Source of the DNA: an uncultured Opitutales bacterium
GTDB lineage: Bacteria; Verrucomicrobiota; Verrucomicrobiia; Opitutales; Seribacteraceae
NCBI GenBank assembly: GCA_905612515.1
Contig: CAJQSI010000016.1
Span: forward strand, 27,695-91,694
Length of the DNA: 64,000 bases
Direction of reading: 5' to 3'
The translations under genes were made by a program, and so were the position numbers. The notes below the pieces were generated by a model. It made no database searches and was not told where the DNA came from. It saw only the letters and a program-made list of their open reading frames with translations. Positions 26,265 through 34,399 of the stretch are shown here, piece by piece (positions within the stretch are counted from its first letter, which is position 1; the number at the start of each line of letters is the position of its first letter).

Positions 26265-27239
26265 ATGAATATCCCAAAGATAGTACTTCTCCTTCCTGTT
26301 CTAGCCGCACTTGCAACCGCCAAGCCTCCGACCGAAGAAAGCGTACAAGGTCTCTACGAGGGATCGTGGAAGGACGCCGCCGGCTCGGCCGACACAGAAG
26401 TTCGCGTGGTGGCCATGGGCAAGGGAACCTTCAAGTTGCTCGCCCGACGCAAACTGGACGGCAAGATCGTCCGAGCCGAGATCGACGGAAAAACGGATGC
26501 GAAATCGGGAGGCGTAACCTTTGGAGGTTCAATCGGTGGAGCCAATTGCAAGGCCAGTTACAAGGAAGGCGCAATATCGGGAACCATCGGGAAGAAGGGT
26601 TCCCTTTCAATCAAGCGCATCGAACGCACCCCACCCTCTCTCGGCAAGAAACCACCCGCCGGAGCCATCGTCCTCATCGACGGGAAAAATTTCGACAACA
26701 TGAAAGCCCGTTCGGGCGAATGGATTCATATAGACAAGAAAGACGGTTCCATCCAAGTCCCCAAGGGCGGAATGAACTCCGTCAAGAAGATCGAGGGCGA
26801 CTACGACGCTCACGTCGAGTTCAACTGCAACCTTCGTTCCACCGCCCGCAGTCAAGGGCGCGGCAACAGCGGATTCTATCTGGCCAATAGTCAAGAAATT
26901 CAAGTGCTCGACTCCTTCGGCGCCGTCACCTACCTCGGCGGCGGTTGCGGCGGACTCTACAAATACAAGAACCCCGACGTAATGGAACCGATCCCCAGCC
27001 TCGTGGGCAAAAAGGACGCCACCTTCAACTTCGCTTCTCTCCCTCCTCTGCAATGGCAAGCCTACGACGTCGAGTATCGTGTGCAGAAAGGCGGAAAGAA
27101 GGCCCTCATGACCGCCCACCACAACGGAATCAAGATTCACGACAAAGTAGAACTCAATCACAAGGCCGGCACCTTTCATTTTCAAGATCATGGTAACCCC
27201 GTCCGCTACCGCAACATCTGGGTGCTTGAAAAAGAATAA
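26265..27239 (+). CDS. DUF1080 protein with N-terminal beta domain
   Basis: A 324-residue protein counted from the ATG at 26265 (signal peptide MNIPKIVLLLPVLAALATA). Two parts are visible. A beta-rich domain of about 100 residues (GLYEGSWKDAAGSADTEVRV, then GAISGTIGKKGSLSIKR) is common in front of DUF1080 in this group. The DUF1080 jelly roll follows from about residue 130 (AIVLIDGKNFDNMKAR), with NSGFYLANSQEIQVLDSFG near 206 and YRNIWVLEKE at the end. It is predicted to act on glycosides, possibly 3-keto intermediates, in the periplasm. It probably shares a transcript with the propeller at 24993. Confidence 0.88.
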   Translation: MNIPKIVLLLPVLAALATAKPPTEESVQGLYEGSWKDAAGSADTEVRVVAMGKGTFKLLARRKLDGKIVRAEIDGKTDAKSGGVTFGGSIGGANCKASYKEGAISGTIGKKGSLSIKRIERTPPSLGKKPPAGAIVLIDGKNFDNMKARSGEWIHIDKKDGSIQVPKGGMNSVKKIEGDYDAHVEFNCNLRSTARSQGRGNSGFYLANSQEIQVLDSFGAVTYLGGGCGGLYKYKNPDVMEPIPSLVGKKDATFNFASLPPLQWQAYDVEYRVQKGGKKALMTAHHNGIKIHDKVELNHKAGTFHFQDHGNPVRYRNIWVLEKE

Positions 27240-27293
27240 ACTGCTGAATCCGCCAATGATTGGTGGAAACGTCACCCAGAAGGACGTAAGGTT

Positions 27294-28964
27294 ATGCGAA
27301 CCCAGTCCTTTGGTTTTATAATGAAAGCGTTTCTCCCACTCGTAATTTTCGCAACGGCCCAGCTCGCTTGTTTCGTCCATAGGACCAATGCCGCCGATTT
27401 GCTCGTTCCGAAAGACTACTCCTCGATACAATCGGCCATCGACAAGGCCGAACCGAACGACCGCGTCCTTGTGGAGGCAGGCACCTACCGCGAGCGCATA
27501 GTCCTGAAAGCAGCCGTAACCGTCAGGAGCGCAGGCGACGACGCCAAGGGCGCGCTCGGTCTAAAGCGGGCCGAGATCACTGTACTGAACCACCCAAAGG
27601 GGGAAGGTCCGGGTGTCACTATGGGAGCAGACGCGACCTTGGATGGCTTTACTGTAACGGGGGTCGGACTCTACGACGACGCCAAGTGGAAGAAGCATTA
27701 CTCCACGCAGGGGAACTTGCAGAGTCACGAGCACATCGGCGCATCCGGCACGGCAGGCATCGAAGTGCGGCACTCATGCGAAGTGAAGAACAACATCGTG
27801 CATCACGTCGGCTACACGGGCATCGGCATCACGGGATCCAAGGATCGGAAAGTATCGCCCAGCATCATCGGCAATGTCTGCTATCGCAACATGGGCGGCG
27901 GCATCGGTTCCATGGCCGGCTCCACCGCACTAATCGAAAACAACGTCTGCTTCGAAAACTTTTACGCAGGCATTGGACACAATGGAGCAAGTCCCATGGT
28001 GCGCGGGAATAAGTGCTACAACAACATCCGGGCGGGCATTGGCATAAGCGAGGGCAGTTCTCCCACCGTTACGAAAAACCGTTGTTATGAAAACCGCCGA
28101 GCGGGAATTGGCATACGGACGGGTAAGGACACGCAACCCGTGGTTGAAGACAACGACTGCTTCGAAAACGATATGGCCGGAATAGGAACCGAGGAGGAAG
28201 CCCGACCAATCATTCGCTCAAATCGTTGTCATAAAAATAAACTAGCGGGCATTGGTGCCCGTCACGAAGCGCATCCCGAAATAGTGGGCAACGAATGCAT
28301 CGGGAACGGTGCCGCCGGGATTGGAATCGAGCATGGAGTAGTGGCAAAAATCGCGGACAACCTCTGCAAGGACAATAAGGCATCGGGCATCGGGGTTCGC
28401 CATCAGGCGGAAGCACTCCTGATCAATAACCGCCTTATCGAAAATGCCCTCGTAGCCATCGGCATCCGAAATGGTTCCAGGCTGACCGCTAAAAAGAACG
28501 TCATGTCCCGCAAGGGAGGCATGGCTCCACTGGTAGCCATTCTGGAGAATTCGACCGCCACCCTAACCGACAACGACCTAAACGGCGGTGGCGTGGCCGG
28601 CGTTCTGCTCCAAGGGACCGCCCATATCGAGAAGAACCGCTTTCACGGCAATGGTCCCCGCAAAGGTGGGCCTCCAAACTTCGCCACTTGGGTAAGGGAA
28701 GGCTCTTCAGTTACTTTTTCAAACAACGAAGTGGACCACTGGCGACATGCCCTTTTCGCCTCGAAAGCCAAGCAAGTCTCAGCCAACGACAACAAAGTTT
28801 ACGCTTTTCTAGGCACCGCTCTTGTCATACGAAACAGCGAGAAACCAACCGAGGCTTCGGGCAACGTCGCCTTCTCGGACGACACCAATTCCCAAGCCAT
28901 TGAAATCATCGGACGCAAAGCCAAGGTCGATGGGAATCTGGTACAGAAAAAACCAAACAAATAA
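27294..28964 (+). CDS. Secreted right-handed beta-helix protein with cysteine ladder
   Basis: A 556-residue protein. The start at 27294 has AGAAGGA at 27278-27284 nine bases upstream; an ATG at 27321 would give a shorter signal peptide but lacks such a site. After the leader comes the NosD/pectate-lyase-like opening (YSSIQSAIDKAEPNDRVLVEAGTY). Regular beta-helix coils follow, of about 23 residues each, with an AGIG turn and an N-x-C step. Eight successive coils place a cysteine at the same position, C196 to C358. No catalytic motif of a lyase or epimerase was recognised, so the role may be glycan binding or structural. It lies eight bases upstream of the G8 protein gene. Confidence 0.88.
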   Translation: MRTQSFGFIMKAFLPLVIFATAQLACFVHRTNAADLLVPKDYSSIQSAIDKAEPNDRVLVEAGTYRERIVLKAAVTVRSAGDDAKGALGLKRAEITVLNHPKGEGPGVTMGADATLDGFTVTGVGLYDDAKWKKHYSTQGNLQSHEHIGASGTAGIEVRHSCEVKNNIVHHVGYTGIGITGSKDRKVSPSIIGNVCYRNMGGGIGSMAGSTALIENNVCFENFYAGIGHNGASPMVRGNKCYNNIRAGIGISEGSSPTVTKNRCYENRRAGIGIRTGKDTQPVVEDNDCFENDMAGIGTEEEARPIIRSNRCHKNKLAGIGARHEAHPEIVGNECIGNGAAGIGIEHGVVAKIADNLCKDNKASGIGVRHQAEALLINNRLIENALVAIGIRNGSRLTAKKNVMSRKGGMAPLVAILENSTATLTDNDLNGGGVAGVLLQGTAHIEKNRFHGNGPRKGGPPNFATWVREGSSVTFSNNEVDHWRHALFASKAKQVSANDNKVYAFLGTALVIRNSEKPTEASGNVAFSDDTNSQAIEIIGRKAKVDGNLVQKKPNK

Positions 28965-28972
28965 GGCACACC

Positions 28973-31306
28973 ATGAAGACCATTCTCTCGATCCTCCTGT
29001 TGGTCACCACCTTTACCGCCGTTCTTCCGGCACAGCGTGAGGCCGTTCAGTTTTCCGTTAAGTCGGTCGCCGATGGCGATTGGACAAACCCAAAGATCTG
29101 GCAACCACAACGCGTCCCAAAGACGGGAGACCGCGTGTTGATCAGTTCCCGCACCTCGGTTCGATTTGACGCAAAAACCACGCCCGTCATACGCCTTATT
29201 CAGGTTGCCGGAACACTCCGGTTCGCCCGGGACCGCAGTACCGAGCTCAACGTTTGTCTACTCAAGGTTCAAGCAGGCAACCATTGCACGGAACGCGGTT
29301 TCGCCTGTGACTTTAACAGCTTGAAAACAAACGGCGGACCAAACGACCATCCGGGGAAATCCTTGCCCACTCTCGAAGTAGGCACGCAACAAAACCCAAT
29401 CCCCGCAGTGCATACAGCTCGTATTCGCCTTCACTATTTGGAGGGCATGGACAAAAAAGATGCACCTGCGCTGGTTTGTTGCTCGGCCCGCATGGAATTG
29501 CACGGCTCCCCCCTTGAGAGACCATGGGTTAAACTAGGTGCGACCTGCCAACCGGGCGACGCAAAGATTGTCGTGAATGAGAACGTCTCCGACTGGCGCG
29601 TAGGTGACGAGATAATCGTGACCGCCTCCAAGAAAGTGCGAAACATGAGCACCTATCGCGACGAGGAAGTGGGTACGGAAGAGCGAATAGTAAAGGCCAT
29701 CGATGGGCACTCAATCACTCTCGACAAACCCTTGCGCTTGGAACACTCAGGGGAAGGCGAATTTCGTAGCGAGGTGGCAAATTTATCCCGAAACGTAATT
29801 GTCGAGAGCGCCGATCCGGATGGCATTCGCGGCCACACCATGTACCACCGCCACAGCAAGGGCGGCATCAGCTACGCCCGTTTCGCTCATCTTGGCAAGG
29901 AAGGTGAACTGGGAAGATACCCAATCCACTTCCACCTGGTCGGCGAAACCATGCGCGGCTCTGCTGTGCTCGGCGCCGCCGTAGTCGACTCGCACAACCG
30001 TTGGGTCACGATTCACGGCACGCAATACCTACTTGTGCGTGACTGCGTAGGCTACAAGTCGGTGGGACACGGCTATTTCCTAGAGAACGGGTCGGAAGTA
30101 TTCAACCTGCTCGACCGCAACCTCGGCGTACAGGCTTTCAATGGCCCTAGACTGAAGGATCAAGAGCTTCCCTTCGACCCAAACGACGGAGCCGCCTTCT
30201 GGTGGGCAAATGGACGAAACGTGCTCACTCGAAACGTAGCTGTGGAAAACGCAAAATACGGCTTTCGCTACGATTGCCAAAAGCGCAGCAATTTCGACAG
30301 CAACCTACGCATACTCATGCCGGACGGTTCCAGAAAAATCGTAGATATACGAACCCTCGCCATTAGCCGTTTCGAGAAAAACGAGTCACACAGCGAAGGA
30401 CTGTATTCCGTCGCCCTCTCCGGCACCGAGGGCGTAGGTCCTGACCTGCGACACCCGCACCTCATAAGAGACCTAAAAATCTGGCAAACCCATTATGCAT
30501 TCAGGGCCCAGTTACCCACTATGCTGGCGGAAAACATTCAAATCGACCACGCATCCTACGGGGTGTACCGACCTTGGTTCGAGAACCACGTCTACCGCGA
30601 TCTAAGCATTGCCGCAACCGGAAGCGAACCCTTCAATCGAGGTCTAGACGACAAGAGCATACAGCACGGAAGCATCACTGTCGACGGACTCACGTTCAGC
30701 AATATGGATTACGGCGGCAGCATGCCCCTCATCCAGATCAGCGCCAACAACGTAAATGGAGAGGCCGAATCACATTTCCGCAACGTGACGGTTCAAGGTC
30801 GCGACCCCAAGCGCCCGGAGCGCTGGCCACTCATGAACCTAGGCGGTGGACCTCGCCTCAAGCCATCCACACCCAAGGGCGTTCCCTATTTCATTCACGA
30901 CTACTTCGGTCCCGGCAAGCACGCCAAAGTAATTAGTTCTCGAGCCAAGGACTTGCTTGGCGACGGCAACAAGTATTCCAAGGAAAACGGTCTAACTGGT
31001 GACGAATCCCTCGCGACGAGAGTTAGTGGCATAGACTTTCCGGAACTCCTAAGCCCCGTGGACGACCTTCCGCCCTGTACCGTCATTACGCGCATCGACT
31101 CAACTGGCGACCGCCTCCTGGTTCGAGGCACTACCCACGACAACGGCGTCGTAAAAACCATTTCCGTGAACGGTAAATCCGCCAGCATTCTCAGCCAAGT
31201 CCACGGCGTCGCCGACTGGAGCATCGAACTACCCAAGTCCAAGAGCATCACCGCCACCGCCACCGACGCCACCGGCAACCGAGAATTAAACCCGCACAAA
31301 ATCTAG
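28973..31306 (+). CDS. Secreted G8 domain / beta-helix protein
   Basis: A 777-residue protein: signal peptide (about residues 1-22), then a G8 domain (SVADGDWTNPKIWQP, then PKTGDRVLISS; five glycines typical of the domain), then a long right-handed beta-helix with YPIHFHLVGE near residue 319. The G8 plus beta-helix layout is that of CEMIP/TMEM2-like proteins, which bind or cut hyaluronan in animals; bacterial homologues have no firm substrate. The last 60 residues look like an Ig-like repeat (SITATATDATGN). It is nearly contiguous with the beta-helix gene at 27294, so the two likely act together on an extracellular polysaccharide. Confidence 0.87.
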   Translation: MKTILSILLLVTTFTAVLPAQREAVQFSVKSVADGDWTNPKIWQPQRVPKTGDRVLISSRTSVRFDAKTTPVIRLIQVAGTLRFARDRSTELNVCLLKVQAGNHCTERGFACDFNSLKTNGGPNDHPGKSLPTLEVGTQQNPIPAVHTARIRLHYLEGMDKKDAPALVCCSARMELHGSPLERPWVKLGATCQPGDAKIVVNENVSDWRVGDEIIVTASKKVRNMSTYRDEEVGTEERIVKAIDGHSITLDKPLRLEHSGEGEFRSEVANLSRNVIVESADPDGIRGHTMYHRHSKGGISYARFAHLGKEGELGRYPIHFHLVGETMRGSAVLGAAVVDSHNRWVTIHGTQYLLVRDCVGYKSVGHGYFLENGSEVFNLLDRNLGVQAFNGPRLKDQELPFDPNDGAAFWWANGRNVLTRNVAVENAKYGFRYDCQKRSNFDSNLRILMPDGSRKIVDIRTLAISRFEKNESHSEGLYSVALSGTEGVGPDLRHPHLIRDLKIWQTHYAFRAQLPTMLAENIQIDHASYGVYRPWFENHVYRDLSIAATGSEPFNRGLDDKSIQHGSITVDGLTFSNMDYGGSMPLIQISANNVNGEAESHFRNVTVQGRDPKRPERWPLMNLGGGPRLKPSTPKGVPYFIHDYFGPGKHAKVISSRAKDLLGDGNKYSKENGLTGDESLATRVSGIDFPELLSPVDDLPPCTVITRIDSTGDRLLVRGTTHDNGVVKTISVNGKSASILSQVHGVADWSIELPKSKSITATATDATGNRELNPHKI

Positions 31307-31447
31307 TCCACCGACGTGCGACTGCTTCCAACTCCTCCTCACTCTCTTTGCCGCACTAATCAAAATACATTGACTGAGTCATGCCGATAAACAATTCTCT
31401 AACTAGAAAAACTTCACTTAATATTTCGACTTAAACGCATTGAGAAG

Positions 31448-32851
31448 ATGAAAGGACCAACTATCTCTCGCCGTCGCCTGCTGCAAGGAGGTGGAATCGG
31501 GGCCGTGAACTTGACCATGCCGGGCTTGGTCTTTGGTCGCGACAAAACGGATGACTCGGGCAACGCGGTGGCCTCCAAGAAGTCTTGTATATTCGTCCTG
31601 CTATGCGGTGGCCCAAGTCACGTCGACACTTGGGACATGAAGCCGAACGCTCCTTCCGAGTACCGAGGACCATACAAGCCCATACGCACAAAGGTGCCTG
31701 GAATGCAGCTCAACGAGATGCACACAAAGCTGGCCAAGATCACGGACCAGTTCTGCTTAATTCGCTCCGTCACCCATCCCGGAGGCATCAGCAACCACTT
31801 CGACGCCATGCACAACCTGCTCAGCGGACAGTCGGAGAAAAGAGTGAAGCAAGGAGTCCCCGATGATTCTCCCTACATTGGATCCGTCGTGGCAAAGCAT
31901 CTTCCAAGCAAGCGCAACTTGGTATCGAACGCATGGCTGATCAAGTGCGTCGGACCACCCGTCTTCTGCGCACCAAATCTTTCTACGGGCGGCTACCTCG
32001 GCTCCCCCTATTCCCCTGTCTTCGTGGGATCGGCCGACAACCATCCGGCCATGCCGAACTTCAAGCCCCCAACAATTTACGAGACCACCGATCCTGATCG
32101 CCTTCTGAATCGCCGAAGTCTGCTTGACGAAATTGAGTCCGACGCCCTTGACCAAGACCCTAAAGGCAAAGACTGGAAAAACCTTCGAGAAATGGCTTTC
32201 GACGGCATGACCCGCCCAGAAGGCCGCGAAGCCTTCGACCTGCAACAAGAGCCCACAAAAATCAGAGAGTTGTACGGTATGAATCCCCTCGGTCAAAACC
32301 TGTTGCTGGCTCGACGCATGGTGGAATCAGGTGTACGTTTTGTAACCGTCAACGGTTGGACCGGACAGGCACCGCACGACAAAAAAGGACCGCCTAGTTC
32401 GAGCTGGGACATGCATGGCGGCAATATGGGCATGGGAAATGCCTTTGGAAACGGTTCCTATGGCATGGGCTTCTGCCTGCCGCGGCTGGATCAAGCTTTG
32501 TACGGTTTATTCACCGACCTTAAGGCAAGCGGCATGATGGACGACACGCTCGTCGTGGTGATGGGAGAATTTGGTCGCACCCCAAAAGTTCTCACCCAAC
32601 AACCTCCGGGTCGTCAACACTGGCCGAAATGTTTCTCAGCCATCCTCGCAGGTTGCGGTATTCGCGGCGGCGCAGTCTACGGTAAGTCGGACAAGATCGG
32701 GGCCGCGCCCGAGAGCGATCCGGTTCACCCTCAAGACATCCATGCCACCGTCCTGCACGCAATGGGCATACCCCTGAACCCAGCTACAGAGAATTCTGGT
32801 GTTTCCCGACCCCTCACTGCCGGCAAGCCAGTTCTCGACATCTTCGGATAA
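31448..32851 (+). CDS. DUF1501 domain-containing protein (Tat-exported)
   Basis: A 467-residue protein with SRRRLLQGGGIGAVNLTMPG as twin-arginine leader. Family motifs: FVLLCGGPSHVDTWDMKP near residue 49, GEFGRTPKV near 374 and GRQHWPK near 390, where the usual Asp of GRDHW is replaced by Gln. A glycine/methionine-rich insertion (MHGGNMGMGNAFGNGSYGMG, about residues 322-341) is unusual for the family. It stands without a DUF1549/1553 partner, 141 bases after the G8 gene, so whether it shares that transcript is unclear. Confidence 0.92.
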   Translation: MKGPTISRRRLLQGGGIGAVNLTMPGLVFGRDKTDDSGNAVASKKSCIFVLLCGGPSHVDTWDMKPNAPSEYRGPYKPIRTKVPGMQLNEMHTKLAKITDQFCLIRSVTHPGGISNHFDAMHNLLSGQSEKRVKQGVPDDSPYIGSVVAKHLPSKRNLVSNAWLIKCVGPPVFCAPNLSTGGYLGSPYSPVFVGSADNHPAMPNFKPPTIYETTDPDRLLNRRSLLDEIESDALDQDPKGKDWKNLREMAFDGMTRPEGREAFDLQQEPTKIRELYGMNPLGQNLLLARRMVESGVRFVTVNGWTGQAPHDKKGPPSSSWDMHGGNMGMGNAFGNGSYGMGFCLPRLDQALYGLFTDLKASGMMDDTLVVVMGEFGRTPKVLTQQPPGRQHWPKCFSAILAGCGIRGGAVYGKSDKIGAAPESDPVHPQDIHATVLHAMGIPLNPATENSGVSRPLTAGKPVLDIFG

Positions 32852-32888
32852 AATTTAAAAGCGGACTTCGGTGTTTCCGCTTCGAGAT

Positions 32889-33179
32889 TCATTTTGGCTT
32901 TTTTGTTCTGCGAGCTGCCTTGGCCAAAATTTCCACATAAAACGACTTCAACTGTTCCACTTCGGCGGCATCAATGAATTTTCCGATTTCAGCCACATGA
33001 ATGACTTTTGCCTCTTCGGCAGTCGGGCCGAATTTGCAGTCGAAATCCCAGAAATCGATTCCGTCCGGAAGCTCTTTTCTTCGCTCTCTCTTTAGGTATT
33101 TTTTAACATCGCCTCTCACTGCATCCACAAGCCTGGGGTATTTGATTTTTGGGTGTACGAGAGTGAATGTCTTTTTCAT
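32889..33179 (-). CDS. DUF6172 family protein
   Basis: A 96-residue cytosolic protein read from the ATG at 33179; the upstream extension to 33272 adds 31 unrelated residues. It matches my memory of DUF6172: MKKTFTLVHPKIKYPRLVDA at the start, KKYLKRERRKELPDGIDFWDFDCKFG in the middle and a basic KAARRTKKPK tail. The function is unknown; the family is found in marine gammaproteobacteria and other phyla and is strongly conserved for a short basic protein. It is the second - strand gene, convergent with the DUF1501 gene at 31448 and divergent from the FKBP gene at 33383 across 203 bases. Confidence 0.82.
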   Translation of the reverse strand: MKKTFTLVHPKIKYPRLVDAVRGDVKKYLKRERRKELPDGIDFWDFDCKFGPTAEEAKVIHVAEIGKFIDAAEVEQLKSFYVEILAKAARRTKKPK

Positions 33180-33382
33180 AGTTTTATGATGTGGGCTTTT
33201 GGAAAGGTTAGTGCGTGTTCTTAAGCAGTTTTTCTTCCACTGGAACAGGCCAAAAGATAAGGATCCGTTCACTCAATTATTACTCAAGAATACAGTTAGA
33301 TGCGATTGTTTTCGTAATAATTCAAGAAGAGAAATCAGCTTATTTCGATTGACTCGATCCCCACAGAAGCGAGTTTCCTAGC

Positions 33383-34129
33383 ATGAAAAATAACTCCGAT
33401 TCAATTAGGGCAGGAATGAAGGCGTTGTGCCTCTGTGCAATAAGTTCGATTTTACTCGCATCGTCAGCTAACGCCGCCGAGGAGGAACCTCAACCGGATC
33501 AGAAGGTTTATGAAGCCATCGGCATGATGTTCGCACAAGGTTCGGGACTTTCACGCATGGAGTTTTCGGACAAGGAAATCGATTTGATTATTTCCGGAAT
33601 TGTAAAAGGAATGAAGCTCAAGGAAATCCCGCCGGAGGTACAAAGTCTCCAACCGAAAATAGAAGCAATTATGCGAGTGAAGATGGAAATCGCTCGCAAG
33701 GCCAAACAATCGGCAGGAGCAAAGGCGTCGACTGGAAACAAAGTTAAGGGAAAACAATTCCTTGCCGACCTACAAAAAAAGGAAGGCGTTTTGAAAGATC
33801 CTTCTGGATTCCTTTACGAAATCCTAAAAAAAGGAACAGGTCCTAATCCCACTATGAACGACACGGTGCGACTACACTACCACGGCACCTTGATCGATGG
33901 CACTGTCTTCGACAGTTCCGTAGAACGACAGCAACCTGCAAGCTTTCCCATGCGAGGTGTAATCAAGGGATTCTCCGGTGGACTCACCAAGACAAATGTA
34001 GGAGGCAAAGTCCGCATCTACATTCCAAGTGAGTTGGGTTACGGCGACAACCCTCGACCTGGCGGGGAAATCAAGCCGGGAGACACTTTGATCTTCGAAT
34101 GCGAACTCCTTGAGATCATAAAGAATTAA
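33383..34129 (+). CDS. FKBP-type peptidyl-prolyl cis-trans isomerase
   Basis: A 248-residue protein with a signal peptide ending near residue 32 (SSILLASSANAA). A helical N-terminal part (about residues 38-130) resembles the dimerisation domain of FkpA/Mip-type isomerases, and the FKBP domain follows from about 150 (VRLHYHGTLIDGTVFDSS, GGKVRIYIPSELGYGD, GDTLIFECELLEI). It catalyses proline isomerisation and probably assists periplasmic folding, useful for a cell exporting this many proteins. Gene order suggests it is transcribed alone. The 270 bases that follow contain a small TGCGGG/CCCGCA hairpin at about 34146-34162 and no convincing gene. Confidence 0.92.
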   Translation: MKNNSDSIRAGMKALCLCAISSILLASSANAAEEEPQPDQKVYEAIGMMFAQGSGLSRMEFSDKEIDLIISGIVKGMKLKEIPPEVQSLQPKIEAIMRVKMEIARKAKQSAGAKASTGNKVKGKQFLADLQKKEGVLKDPSGFLYEILKKGTGPNPTMNDTVRLHYHGTLIDGTVFDSSVERQQPASFPMRGVIKGFSGGLTKTNVGGKVRIYIPSELGYGDNPRPGGEIKPGDTLIFECELLEIIKN

Positions 34130-34399
34130 GGTACTCCTGAGTGTGCGGGACTCGCCCGCAATAAAACAGCCGGGCTACGACCATGCCTCCAACCTTGAGC
34201 GAGCTATCACTGCGGCACTCAAGTCAAAACGGTTAAGACTCTTTCCGAGTGCAGGTCTCGGGTAGAAGCTATCATTGAAACAAGTTTATCTACGAACACG
34301 CGGTGCACTACACTTGGATCGGCGCCATACTTAATGGCAAACGCCCGCGAAAAAGTCCTAAATCCTAGCGAGCATTAGCCACCACATCTAGGTCATGGA

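Noticed and set aside
27690-28450. DNA-level tandem repeat or CRISPR-like array
   Set aside because: The periodicity of about 69 bases reflects the 23-residue beta-helix coil; the DNA copies differ and are in frame with no fixed repeat and spacer structure.
34136-34399. Gene or RNA in the 270-base gap after the FKBP gene
   Set aside because: Only a six-pair TGCGGG/CCCGCA hairpin without a T-run was seen, and no supported frame. An ATG at 34395 opens a frame of only ten codons.
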